Origin: Metridium senile
Lineage: Eukaryota; Cnidaria; Anthozoa; Actiniaria; Metridiidae
Direction of reading: 5' to 3'
DNA: 64,000 nucleotides
Assembly (NCBI GenBank): GCA_949775045.1
Contig: OX459101.1
Coordinates: forward strand, 9,885,101-9,949,100
The position numbers and the translations under genes are program-made. Every line of letters begins with the position of its first letter. Within the stretch, counting starts at the first letter, position 1. The notes under the pieces were generated by a model that saw only the letters and a list, made by a program, of their open reading frames with translations, had not been told where the DNA came from and did not search any database. Shown piece by piece: positions 38,701 to 53,841 of this stretch.

Positions 38701-41700
38701 TTGTATTATTCGCCTATAAAGATGCATTCGATTATTATGAAATACAAATATATTAATAATAATAGTTACAAATATTAATGGTTGAATAACTATTGATTTC
38801 ATTTCATATTATTTTACAACCAAATGTATTATAATTATTAATTCATTGTTTGCTTATTAATTTTCCAGGTAAATCCTGCATAGCCAACTGTCTAGAAAAC
38901 ATGCGGAGAATTCAGCGCATCAACCCTTTAGAACTTGTAGAAATGATTGTTGCACTAGTATGCTGCCTTAAAGACTCTAGCGACATTTCACATCTCTTAC
39001 TAGCTGACTTCAGCAGCTCTGGGGGTTATCTGTTCCTCCGTGAACTATTATTAATGCTGTCTGAAATAGAGGGTGATGAGGCTAGAGAGTCATGTCGTAA
39101 CGTTGCGTTACTGGTGTCAAAGCTAGTTATGATTGGACATGTTAGTTTAAGACCACTAGTCAGTATAGGTGCGCCATTCCAGGACCCTAACTTTGAAGTG
39201 CCAGAGCCCTCCGGTGGAGGTAGGTTCAAATTATATTTTTTTGAATTAATTTTATGTTTAATTATTAATGTACCAGAGCCTTCTGATGGAGGTAGGTTCA
39301 ACTTATAGTTGTTTCTTTTTTAATTAATTTTATGTTTAATTATTAATGTACCAGAGCCCTCTGGTGGAGGTAGGCTCAACTTATAGTTTTTTTGTTTTGT
39401 TTTAATGAATGTTATGTTTAATTATTAATGTGATGTGAATATGTTGTAGGGGTTAGTGTCAAGAATATAGAAGCCTTCCATGTCTTACAGAAAGTATTTT
39501 TAAAGGTGATATTTTTTGTATTTATTCATTTGTTTATTAATTTATCCTACCATTCATTTATTTATTCATTCATTTTTGTCCTTATTCATTCATTTATTTA
39601 TTCATCCATTCTTTCATTCATTCATTCAGTCATATATATTTATTGAACTATTCATCCATTCATTCATTCATCCCATAATCCATTTCTTTATTCATTCATT
39701 TTTCTCCTTATTCATTCATTCATTCATTTATATATTCATCCATTCTTTCATTTCTTCAATCATATGTGTATTGAACTATTCATCCATTCATTCATTTATG
39801 CCATCAACCATTTCTTTAGTCATTCATTGTCCTTATTCATTCATTCATTCATTTCTTCATTTTTTCATTCAATCAATCATATATTGATTGAAGTTTTTAT
39901 TGATCCATTCGTTCATTTAGCCATTCATCCATCCATCCATTCATTCACTCGGTGTGTTTTTCACTTGTTTATTTATTTGTTCATCCATCTGTCCATCCAT
40001 TCATTCTTGCAATTTCTATCCATTTATTGGTGCATTCCATTAACTGACCAAATGACATTATTTCCTTGCAGACTGATGACAAACTACTTAGTCTAAATAT
40101 CCTGGACTGTATCAGTAATATCTACAAGTCTGATAATGCTAACTACTTTATCCTGGAATCCCAACATACAATCTCCAACTTTGTTGACAAAGCACCAGAA
40201 AAGAGCCATGAAGTCCAGGAAAAGGTGTTTGAGTTGTTGGACTTTGTGATTTGTAATCTAAATTGGGTTCCATGCACTGAACTGATGTCACTCAGTATCT
40301 TGTTCAACAAAAAAGGGTGAGTGTCATTATTATTATTGATAGTGAAATACTGTAGAGCCATGAACTTAGTAGCCAGTCAACAAATACCACTTGGGTATTA
40401 CGGGCTGATATTTTATGAGTTGCATGCATACGTAAAAGAAGACTTAATTTCTGGCTGTATTTCAGAAAACAAAATACGGTTATTTTGGCCAGTTTTTTTG
40501 GAGGGCAAAATATGGGTTATTTGGCCCTCGAGCTCAGGGTAATAGTGTTTCATATTTGCCCGCAAACAATACCTTTTATGGTAACTTTACGTCACAGTTG
40601 TATAATAAATAATGTGGGTGGCTGTTGTGTATGTAATATATACTGTATGAGCAGCCAATCTGTGTGGGATATAAAGTATATCTCATACAGATCAGACGTG
40701 AATACTGTGTAGTACTTATTAAACTCCAACATTAGTTCTTTCATAAGTTAATAAAATTGTCAACTGAAGATAAAAGTAAATCTGGCCAAGAAAATTCAAG
40801 TTGAAACTTATACAAATCAGGATGAAAATTCAAGTTGATACTTATACAAATCAGGATGAATCTGTATGAGATTTACAGTACTTGTCATGGATGTGATTTC
40901 TTTTGTGAAATTCTCATTAATTATTTGTGAATTTTATAAATGCTTATAAACACTCCAGCTCATTTATTAAACATTACTAAATCTGGCTGAGAAAATTAAA
41001 GTTGAAACTTATGCTTATCACCTGGGACAAATCGACCAAGGCATTAGCTGCATAAAGTATTAGACTTCATATTGAAATAAATGCTGGTTAATGTGGTTTT
41101 CAAAAGATGTGTAAATATGTAAAATTAATATAGGAAATCACATGATCTTGAGTACAATTTGTAATTAATAGGTACAGGTGATGTTTTCAAAGTTTTCAAA
41201 ATTGGATGAGCCTTTTAGGTGAGTCCAATTTGATAACTGTCAAAACATCACAAGTATCTATTAATTACAAATTGTACGAAAAGATTGTGCGATTTTTTAT
41301 TTATAATATACTGAAAAACTAATTGGTACTCTGCAGAGTACTTATAATTTGCTATTTAATTATACTCCTCTCGTCCAATCAGAATCAAGTAATTTTGTAC
41401 AGTATATTATAATGAATGGATAACACTTGTTTTTTTTTTTTTCTTTCAGCCTAAGTGATTGTCATCAGGTTGCTCTATCTTTCTTGATTCGTATTCTGAG
41501 CTTTAACCCCAAGTATAAAGACTTGTTCAGGGAAATTGGTATCCTAGAAGTATTAACAAATTGTCTCAAAGAGTATGCTACCATTTTGAAAGAAAGTGAT
41601 GGTGAGTGAGTCCTTAATTTGTTTTCTCTCCCCCCCCCCCCTCCCCCCTCTCTTTCTTAATTCTGGTTCACACTAGCGACATGATCATAAGCATAAGCAA

Positions 41701-44700
41701 CATACGCAGACTCAGTTGGGCTTTGCTAACTAGCCGCACTTGTCTTTTCTCACACCTATTTGAGAAATGCTTCACTGAGTCTGCGTATGTTACTTATGCT
41801 TATGCTTATGTCGCAAGTGTGAACCAGACTTAAGACTCCTGACTTCCTTTCTTCCTTCCTCTCCTTTCTACTCTCCTTCCCTTATTACTACCCCTTCCAC
41901 CCTCCCTTGAAGCCTTCAATTCCTCCCTCCTTCCCTTATCCCTACCCCTCCCTCCCTCCCTCCCTTGAAGTCTTCCATTCCTCCCTCCATCCCTTATCCC
42001 TAACCCTCCCTCCCTTACAGCCTTCCATTCCTCCCTCCTTCCCTTATCCCTACCCCTCCCTCCATTGAAGCCTCCCATTCCTCCCTCCTTCCCTTATCCC
42101 TACCCCTCTCTCCCTTGTAGCCTTCTATTCCACCCTTATCCCTTTTTTCCTGACTTGAATCCAGTTTCAAATTATTTGCATATAACTGTAATAACAGCTA
42201 TAAATATTAAATAGACATTCAATTCAATTTTTCATTTCTCATTTCACAGATAACCAACAGCAAATCAATGCCTTAACAGACAACAACACTGAAACAAATA
42301 CTTCACCAGACTCTGAAGGACCTGTATCAGTTATCAGCATAGCACCTAGAGATTACCCCTTCTTATTAATGGGCTGCTTGCGACTTTTACTGGAATCCAA
42401 TCCAGAGAATGCTAAGGTGTTCAGGGAGTTAGGTGGGGCAATGTGTGTTCATAACATGGTACCTTATCACAAGGCCAGGACAGATGCTCTCAAAATTATC
42501 CATGAGCTGATTTTAAATGGTGGAAGTGATGACTTAGGTATGTGGAAATGTGTAGCTTCAGTGATTTACTGGTTGTATTTGCCATACATGTTTATGACAT
42601 CATATAGTTTATGACCTTAGTATCCTGGTACACACAAGACAACAAGCCACTGCGACACATTGCTGTGACAATTCCCCTCTTGTTCATGTATAGTTTTTGT
42701 GGAAATCTTGTCCCCACAACATTTGATTTTGTGCCTTAGGTCGCAGCAACAAAATGAGTGAAAGTAGTGTCGCAGCAATGTGTTTTAAAGAAATGCACAT
42801 GAAGCGATTTTGTAGTGCCGTGTCTCAGCATTGTGTTGCAACAACTTGTCACCTTGTGTGTACTGGCTTTAAATAATGTGCAATATGCTGATTCACTGAC
42901 TGTCTTACTGAATGAATAGATAAAAATACTAATTAGTGAATGAATGGATGAATGAACATAATTGGATAAATGAATGTATTGAAAAAATGATGGTTGACAT
43001 GTTTGCTCATCAACTAGTGAGAAAGTTAGTCATCATCAGATAGTGTTTCCAGAATGCAGTATCCAAACCCCTCATTGTTTTTGTTTGTACAGGAACCCTG
43101 CTAGGCCGCATGCATTCTGCAGTACATACAGAGGTTCCCATCAAGATTCAGGTTCTGAATGCTGTATTGAAAGTATTTGAGCTTGATCCAAGAACAAGAG
43201 CAGTATTCCGTGAAGTAGGAGGATTTGTGTATGTGATGTCAGTACCTCTTAATATGGAGGGAAGTCTTGCTTTACATGCTTGGGATAATGGTGAGTAATG
43301 AGTCAGCAATGATGCTTAAAACATGATGGTAGTGATGGTGATGATAGTGATGATGATAATGATAGTGATGGTGATAGATAAAATGATGATGATGATAATG
43401 TTTATGATAGAAATGATGATGGTGGTGTTGATGATAATTGTGATAAAGATAATGGTGGTGATGATTATGATAGTGAAATTATAGAGAAAATGATGGTTAT
43501 GTTGATGGTGATGATTATGATGGTGATATTGGTGGTTGTGATGATGGTGATGGTGATGATAATGATGAAAAAGATGGTGATGGTCATAACAATGATGATG
43601 GTGCATGGTGACGACTTATAATTAAGATGAAGTGATGATGAGAATGATGATGATGATACATGTAATGATGGTGATGGTGATGGTGATAGACAAAATTATG
43701 ATGATGATAATGTTTATGATAGAAATGATGTTGGTGGTGATGATTATTGTGATAAAGATATTAAGATGAAGTGATGATGAGGATGATGATACATGTAATG
43801 ATGGTGATGAAGATAATGATGGTAATGATGATGGTGATGAAGTTGATAGTGATGATAGTGATGGTGATAGTGGTGATGAAACATTTCAAATCAGTGCTGT
43901 CAAGCACTGGTGATTCCCGAATGAATATTTAAATCGTTTATTATAAATTACCATATGATCTGTTTGAAGTAAAACAAGAAGATGTGCTAATCCTTTTGAG
44001 AACAGTCTTCCATGTGCTGACAGCAGCGATGCAAGATGAGCCTGCCAACAAGAATTTCTTCATGGATGAGGTATATAATTGTCAGATATAATTGTCATTA
44101 TCAATATTGAGGTAGTTCATTTTAAAAGAAACGAATGGTTCATCCCTTAATAAATAGTGTTACTTTTTTCATTACCAGGTACGGTTCCGTGGTCTTGCCG
44201 ACACGATCAGACTCTTGGGCTGTTTCTCCCTAGAGACACCAGTAATGGGACCTTTCACAGGAGAATCCAAACCAGCATTCAAGAGCCTCAGTAGGGTCCT
44301 CTCATCCAGCTCGGCACACTTACCTCTCACCTCCACCCCTAGTATAGACTCTGTGAGATCAGGCAAGTATGATGCCCCTCAAGAACCAGACCTTAGCTAC
44401 CCTTCACTACTATACTCAGCAAATGAAATGTTTAAGAACTTATTTGACATGGCTACTGATTCGTTTGGTTTGAAAGTTGGCAATTATGGGCCGACGGACA
44501 GAATGAATGGACAAGCTATACCCCACTATGGCCCACCTGTGCTGTCGATTTATCATTCTGGAGCTTTAACTGCTGTTATGGATTTATTGCCGGCTATATG
44601 TGAGGTGGGAGAGGATGGTCAAATGATATCAAATACAGAGGTAGGCAGCCATGCTGAAAATTATGCAAATTCATCTGGTAATGATCTGGTGATGGTGACA

Positions 44701-47700
44701 GTTGCGATGACAATTATGATGGGGATGACTATGATAGTGATGATGATGAAAATGATGGTTCCTTAAATTGTCATAAAGATTAAAGCATAATAAAGATTGA
44801 TAATGATGATACTTTTGATAGTGACGATGATGCTTACAATTATGGGCCAATACCAAATCGAGTAGAGGACTGGGTACTAGTTTCCCTAATTAATTTAATT
44901 AAGAAATGAACCTCATAATATAAAACAGCAGATCAAGATATGCAAGATTCGTGAGATTTGGTGCTTTTGGTTGGATATTGAGTGAGTTGCAGCCATTCGA
45001 AACTGCCCAAAATTACAAAGGAATGTATGGATTCAAGGGACAGGCGTCCTTCCAAACCATACATTTCCTTCTATTTTTAGGCAATTTTATGAGGCTGTAT
45101 CTTGGTCAGAATACAACCAAATGCAACCAAACTCAGGAATCATACATATCTTGACATGCTCTATTTAATTATGAGATTCATTTCTTAATCACATTAATTA
45201 GAAAAACTAGTACCCAGTCCTCTACTCAATTTGGTATTGGCCAATGATGATAGAAAAATGTTCAAAGTTGTAATGATATCATTGATTACCATAATGATGG
45301 TAATGAGTAGTGACAATTAGTGATATATATACAATATGAGCAGACAATCTGTATGCATCCTTGGGAACCCAGGGGTAATCTTCTGTCGCTCGTTTCTCGC
45401 TCCCAGAAATAAATACCCTTGGGAACTTAGTCTGTTGGAGCTTGTTCCGGAAGTCAAAATTCAAACTTATTTAACAACTTTCTTTGAATTGTCATGTTGA
45501 TTTTCATTGGTCGACCTAATAAGGTCGATCAATCAGGAAAGAGCTGAATTTTGACTTCCGGAACAAGCTCCAACAGACTACATTCCCAGGGGTATTTATT
45601 CTGGGAGTGAGAAACAAGCGATAGAAGATTACCCCTGGGTTCCCGAGGATGATCTGTATGGAATATACAGTGGCGAGTCGAAAATGATTGACTGTATATC
45701 TCATACAGATTGAAGGCAAATATTGTATAGAACTTATGAAACTTCAACATTAGTTCTATCATATTTTACTCAAATTGTCATGAATATAAAAGTAAATATG
45801 GCCAAGAAAATTAAAAGGTTCAAAGTTTTTTAATTACCATATACACACAAGAAAAATTTTAAATGGAAAATGGAAAAAAAATAGGTGGAGGGTGCAATAG
45901 AGACAACCCGAAAGTTTAAACAAATGTAAATGCAAATCAGGAGGAGAAGGATTTTGTGTCTAATATACAAACTTCTTCATGACAGACTATGATCTCTGTT
46001 GTCAATTTGTCATAAATCATTAATGAGTTTTATAATGACAATAAATTTTTATTATTATTATTATTGTTATTATAATCTAGGGTTGCCTAGAGCTCCAAAT
46101 GTACTGGCTGAATCATCTCCAGTGTCTACTAAAATCAGAGCACAACCAGCAAGTCATGTGTCAGGCAGGTCTGCCACAACAATTGTTACAGCGATGTGAA
46201 GCTGCGTTTACAGATGAAGATCATCCTTTGAATGCTCCATTACAGAGAATGTTTGAGAGGCTGGCTTCACAAGCACTCTCTCCTACAGTACTAAGGTGAT
46301 CATTTATACAATAAATACTTCAATCTGCACTGCATAATACTTTCTGAGTACAACAAAATTCACAGTTACTCGCTGCCCTCAAAAACGCTTGATCAGTGGA
46401 AACTCAAATATCTGAGTAAATCAATGCATCTACACTTATCACGCACATAAAAAACAAAAACAACTGAGTAGTAGCTACTCAAATAACAGAGTAAATTAAG
46501 GATATACAGGACACAATTCACCTCAAAGTACACGTTTTTCAAAAACAAACTAAATCAAACAACAGATTGAAATCCACAACCTTATAAAAAATTGAGTTCA
46601 AAAATATTTTTTGCAAAGAAGATATAAATGAAAAAGCATTTTTGATAGTCTAATGAATGCGTTGGAATTTTGACAGGAGCTGTCAAAATTTGTTATCTTA
46701 GAGGTCACGACCACATGGTATCATGTTGTTACAGCGAAAACAAACTGAACAGAGTAAGCTAAAACCAAACTAAACTGCAACAACATACAAAGTTTTTGAT
46801 ATTTATTTTGATAATTCATCATTCTACTAGTTTTTAGAGTTCTAGATCATCTTAGTCATGTTACGATCAGTCAAGGATCACATTTCTTACGTGACGCATA
46901 TTGACTTACAAAGCCTAAAACTTGTCAACATCGAGTAAATAATCTTTTAATCCTATTAAAACAAAACTACAAATTTCTCAGTAGTAGAATTTGATAAAAT
47001 GTACAACTTTAAAAGGTATATTTGCAGAGATTTTTCGACCAATTAACGCGAAAATCGTTATGATGACTCAAACATATCTCAAGTTTCAAAGTGTGCCTGC
47101 GTTTGTTCTTTTTCGTTTTCTTTCGTCAGATATTAGCCATTTACTATAGAATGCACTGAAAAATATGTAGGTTGAACTTAAAAAATCAATAAAAAATTAA
47201 CAAACCGCCAAAAGACAAATCGCAGGCACACTTTGATAGTTCAATAAGGTCAAAAAATTTGATCTGTTCACATTAACACTTCTGCAAATAAACATCTCGC
47301 GCTAAGACAACACTCTCTTACTATATGCCCAATTTCTCCAAAACTAATACGTTTTATCTAAAACTTCAACTAAATATGTAATCTTTATCATTTGAGCTTT
47401 CAGGAAATGTATACTTTGTAAGGAAATTGATGTAAATTAAACGCGTTAAGAGCGTTTTAAAAAAACGTCCCGATAGTGTCCTGTATATCCTTAACTCATT
47501 GCAAAAGCGACTAAGTATTTACCCAAATAACTGAGTAAATTGATGCATCTAAAAACGACTGAGTAGTGGTTACTCTAGTAGCTGGTAAAGAATGAATGCA
47601 GTCACTGAGAAACTGAGTAACTCAATGCATCCACTGTTACTCACTGCAAAAATGACTTACTCACTTATCCAAGTAAAGCGTAAGATTTGCTCACATTTTA

Positions 47701-50700
47701 TTCACATTTGTAGGGATTTTCTTCGTCTTGGTAGTCCACTCTTGTGCAGTGCTCTTATACCACCCGATGAAGAACCCAATCCAACACAGGAACCCCATCT
47801 AGATGAAGAAGATGGTGCACCAGTGAACACAACCACAACATCTGAAACCATTAAAACAAAAACAGAAACTCCTGCATCAGAAGAAAGATCGATGCGAAAA
47901 CTATCAGACGCTATCACAAGAAAACTGTCCGACTCTTCAACAAGAGGACGAACTGAGTCACTCACTAGAGGGGGATCCCTTGAGAAACGTTCTAGTAATC
48001 TATCCTTCAGGGACCCGATGATGAACATGATACAACCCAGCCCCGATTCAAGCTACGGAGAAGAATCAGATTCTGAAGAAGATCGCGATTTTGAGATTTT
48101 AGTAGGGGAGGGAGGGGATGAAAAAGAGACTGAAGCTAAGGTAGATGATAGTAATAGTTCATCTGAGTCCTCCCCTGGTGGGGGCCAGACGTCCCCCGAT
48201 GAAGATCCACCCCCTAAACGACCCCCTCGAAAAAGAGACCATCTGCATCATGATAATCCTTTTGATAGTAGTAAAGTATTTGGCGGTACAATGCCAGTTC
48301 AGGCGGCTGCAGATGGAGAGATATCAACCGTAGTTGATGGTGTTGACATTGACACTGACTTAGACAGTCAACAAGAGGTTTCAACCATTGACCAGGGTGA
48401 TGATCTTGTTATTGTTGATGTTTCTGGAAACCCTTCTATAGATACCGTACAAGCAAGACAAGAAGAACGCGAGATTAACGACAAACCACAGGCAACCCCA
48501 AGTATTCAATCACAAACATCAGAAAGCCAATTACCAAGCTCGGAAATCTCAAGTAGCCAATCACAGAGCTTGGAAATTCCAACTAGCCAATCACAGAACT
48601 CAGAAATTCCAACAATCCAATCACAGGGCTTGGAAATTGCAACTAGCCAATCAAAAGCCTCAGAAATTCCAAACAGCCAATCACAGCACTCATCAATTCC
48701 TAATAATCTATCACAGATTTCATTGCAAGATCAGGAAGAAGCTCCAACCCAAAATACAACGTTATCCGAAAGTTTCAAAGATTCGTTAGGTCTAGAGATC
48801 GATATATCAAGGAGGTCCTCCCAAAGTAGCATAACGTCCTTGGAGAATAGTTCTGAAATGAAAGAAGGCGGCCAGCACAAAGCTGCTGAAATGAGTGTTG
48901 AAGATATCAGCCAGCAGCTAAGCTTGCACTGTGCACAAGAACCTGATCTACAACCTATCAGTGATGAACCATCACTGGAGCACACCACTAGCGAATGCCA
49001 AGACGTTGAGGTTGATCCTGAGACCCCGAAAAGTAAGCCTGTCCCGTTGACCCGCATTAAGTGCCTTGTTTCCATGACTACACCTCGTGATGCACGTGCT
49101 CATGGAGTGTTGTATTGTCCGTCATTTGTCGAGTTTAACATGAGTGTAGATGGGTTTGGTTGTTTGTTTCTACCTGCTATAGCACCACAAGCGTTGCCAG
49201 GTGAGATAGAAGTGTCTTTTTGATAGCTTTTGTAGCAATCAATATTTACTGTGAATTTCTTATTTATGTTGTCATCATAATTACAGCTTAATACAGCCAT
49301 CCCGTTATTGCGGCCAGTTTTTTAGGTCCCGACGAAATACATGCCCATACATTTTCTATAAAATTTACCCGCTTATTACATCAATTAGGAAAACTAGTAC
49401 CCAGTCCATTACTCGTTTTGTTACTGGCCAATAGGACCACTTTGGGCTGTCCCTTCAGTGGCTGGATTAACGCGGTTCGACTGTACTATCACCACCATTA
49501 TTATCGATCGTTACCAACATCATCAACATCTAAATAATTTTATGAATCATCATCATCATTATTTTTATCAATTTAATCATTATTATCATTATTATTTTTA
49601 TCAACATCGTCTTCATCATCATTATTTTTATGAATATCATCATCGTCATCATCATTGTTATCGGTATCAACATGATGATCATCTGAATCATCATCATCAT
49701 TATTTTTATCAATTTAATCATTATTATCATTATTATTTTTATCAACATCGTCTTCATCATCATTATTTTTATGAATATCATCATCGTCATCATCATTGTT
49801 ATCGGTATCAACATGATGATCTAAATATGAAACATCTTCATCATCATTATTATCATCTTTATTTTTATAAGTTTACATCATCATCATCATTATCATTATT
49901 ATTATCGTTTTCAACATCATGATCTAAATATGAAACATCATCTTCATCATCATTATTATCATCTTTATTTTTATAAGTTTACATCATCATCATTATCATT
50001 ATTATTATCGTTTTCAACATCATGATCTAAATATGAAACATCATCTTCATCATCATTATTATCATCTTTATTTTTATAAGTTTACATCATCATCATCATT
50101 ATCATTATTATTATCGTTTTCAACATCATGATCTAAATATGAAACATCATCTTCATCATCATTATTATCATCTTTATTTTTATAAGTTTACATCATCATC
50201 ATCATTATCATTATTATTATCGTTTTCAACATCATGATCTAAATATGAAACATCTTCATCATCATTATTATCATCTTTATTTTTATAAGTTTACATCATC
50301 ATCATCATTATCATTATTATTATCGTTTTCAACATCATGATCTAAATATGAAACATCATCTTCATCATCATTATTATTATTATTATAAACATCATCATCA
50401 TCATCATCATTATTATTATCGTTTTCAACATCATGAGCTAAATATGAAACATCTATTATATGAATTATCAACATCATGATCATTATCATCATTGTATTTT
50501 ATAAAAGAAATAGAAAATGTACTTGCAGTGCTGTGCATTTAGAGCAGTTTCCGTGTGACTGACATAATATGCGTGCCTTGCTCTCTCCTGTTCTGACAAT
50601 CGCCGTATGCTTTATAACGGCACACAAACTGCGCACGCGTTTTATATTTCTTCATTATCCTTACCGTAATAGGACAATAACATGACTTTTAGAGGGCATA

Positions 50701-53700
50701 ATGTTTATCTGGTGCCCGAGCGGAGCGAGAATATGCCCTACAAAAGTTATCTTGTTCCCATTATCATCAATATATTGGGTCAAGTTTCAAAAGAAATTTT
50801 CTGAAACGGCAGATGCGGTATGATTTGTGGCCCGCCAAAATTTATTTTCGCCCGCTAGGGTAGTTTGTTATTGGGCCAAATATATTGATGATAATCTGTA
50901 TTATCATGACACGTTATCAACAATCACTTTTAAAAATATTTTCTCTCCATCTTATTCCAGGTTTTTCATCCGTCGGTTCTGTTGTCGGTAACTCTGTAGT
51001 AGTGAGCGCTGTTCCTGGTATTGGTACAGGAGAGCGTCTGTTCCCTCCACAAGCTGGCCTAACCTTCACTTCATGGGTATGTGTGGATAGATTTAGTAGT
51101 CCGTCAGAGGACCCACACCCTGTTAGACTACTGACTATTGCAAGACAGTTTCGTAGTGGTGATGGAAAGCAGCAGAACTCACCATGTTTGTCGCTGAGTA
51201 TTTCAGCCAAGGACAAAATGCTAGTGGTAAGTAATATATACAATATGAAAGGTCAATCTGTATGCGATATATAGAGAATATCTCATAAAGATCGAACGCA
51301 AATATTGTATTGAACTTATGATTCAAATTCCAATGTTAGTTTTTTCATATTTTACTAAAATTGTCAAGATAAAAGTAAATCTGGTCGAGAAAATTCAAGT
51401 TTTAAAAACTTATACAAATCCGGACGATTTTGTATCTATCTCATTGATTATTCATGAATTTATTGTTATAATTACTTGGGTTAATGGTGATGGTGATAAT
51501 GATTTTGATCGTGATGATGATGGTTACGATGTTAACAAAGGTGAGGATAATGATGACGATGGTGATGATGGAGACAATGATGCTGTTGGTGATATTGGCT
51601 TATTAAACAGTGAATAAATAAACAAACGAGTGTGTAAAAGAAATGAATGACTAAATAAATAAATGAGAATAGTCCCCTTCACAGTTTCCTGCGTCATCTT
51701 GATATGAAGGGTAGCTGGGCCTTTGCATCGAAGCGTTGCAAACACGATGTAAACACCTTGGCGTACAATAATTTACATGTCTCTATCATTTCAATCTCAA
51801 CGTTCGTCTCGCTACGATGCAAAGGTCCAACTACCTTTCAGGGTGGTGCAGTAACTGAAGGGGACTATTGAAACAGGTAAGTATATCATTCTGGGGGCTA
51901 ACTAAAAAACAGAAATGTTCACCTAGTCCTGTGTCTCATTTAATTATTTAAGTAAAGAAGTATAAACTGTAAATATTTTTGTTAGAGTACAAACACTAAA
52001 AGTGTGCAACATAAATACCACTAAATACTGCTAAATTATGCAAATTATTTTGTTTTCTATTGTTTAATCAACACTATTTAGTGGTAAATAGTACAAAGTA
52101 TTGCACACTTTTAGTATTTGTACTCTACCATAATTGTTACTTGATATTTCTTAGAGTACAAACACTAAAAGTGTGCAACATAATTACCACTAAATACTGC
52201 TAAATTATGCTAATTATATTGTTCTCTATTGTTTAATCAACACTATAGTATTGCACACTTTTAGTTTTTGTACTCTAATGAATTGTAAAATTAATATTAT
52301 ATATATATATATACGGTGGCCCACAACTGTCACATCAAATACAAATCGCTCACATCAAATACAAATCGCTCACATCAAATACAAATCGCTCACATCAAAT
52401 ACAAATCGCTCACATCAAATACAAATCGCTCACATCAAATACAAATCGCTCACATCAAATACAAATCGCTCACATCAAATACAAATCGCTCACATCAAAT
52501 ACAAATTGCTGACATCAAATACAAATTGCTCACATCAAATACAAATTGCTCACATCAAATACAAATTGCGGTATGTACTTCATGGCTGAATGCCATATAG
52601 ACGACAAGTATAGTACTTATACTAGTTTATGGTACTACTATATACAGCCATCCTTAACCATCCCTAGTCATCCCTAGCCATCACATACTATCCTTTACCA
52701 TCTGCCATCTGCCATCCTAGAAAATAGGGGGAGGGGGGAGGGGGGAGGGGGGGGGGGGGGGTTGGGTGTTGGGGAATGATTTTTGGAAATAGTAATAAAA
52801 AAAAAACACAGAAAATCATTAAATTTTTAATTCAAAAAACAAGGACAGATACGCGAAAAACTGTATAGGATAGTTGTGTTTGTTTATTTCTAGACCTTTC
52901 CCTTGAGGCCGAGGGGAAAATGTGAGATGACTCTGATTAGGGTTAAACTTATGCCATGCTACACAGACATACACAGGGATGGTCTTTGTTTTTCGATTGA
53001 CCACGACCATCACGTGTTATAAAGTCTTAAAATGTCAGATCTGTCAATCAACTCAATTTGGAAGATGCTTCGATTGGTATGAAAATGGTATTGCTTTAAA
53101 TCTACTTTTATGCTAATTATTTAGCGTTTTTATGACAATAACTGTTTTGACAACGATAAACAACCATAGCAAAAAATGGCTTTCTTTCAATACAGTAAAC
53201 ACCGTAACGGCAGTTAAGAACCTAGTGGATTAAGAACCTCTTGGCAGAAATTTGCCATTTTAATACCCCTTTTGGATAAGGATGGCTAGGGATGGCTAGG
53301 GATGGTAAATGATGGCTAGGGATGGATAAGGATGGCTAGGGATGGATAAGGATGGCTCGGGATAGCTAGGGATGGCAAGGGATGGTAAAGGATGGCTAGG
53401 GATGGCTAGGGATGGTAATGGATGGCTATAGGGGATGGATAAGGATGGATAGGGATGGATAGGGATGGCTAGAGATGGTAAAGGATGGTAAGTGATGGCT
53501 AGGGATGACTAGGGATGGTTAAGGATGGCTGTATATAGTAGTACCATAAACTAGTATAAGTACTATACTTGTCGTTTATATTGCATTCAGCCATGAAGTA
53601 CATACCGCAATTTGTATTTGATGTGAACAATTTGTATTTGATGTGAGCAATTTGTATTTGATGTGAGCGATTTGTATTTGATGTGAGCGATTTGTATTTG

Positions 53701-53841
53701 ATGTGAGCGATTTGTACTTGATGTGAGCGATTTGTATTTGATGTGAGGGATTTGTATTTGATGTGAGCGATTTGTATTTGATGTGAGCGATTTGTATTTG
53801 ATGTGAGCGATTTGTATTTGATGTGACAGTTGTGGGCCACC

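Noticed and set aside
44172..44366. 64-codon frame antisense to WDFY3 exon 9
   Set aside because: Shadow of a strongly conserved coding exon.
47702..48028. 108-codon frame antisense to WDFY3 exon 11
   Set aside because: Shadow frame; the sense strand is supported by homology and splicing.
52336..53830. CRISPR-like regular 20-bp repeats
   Set aside because: The units are contiguous with no spacers, the genome is eukaryotic, and the two arrays are inverted arms of one element.
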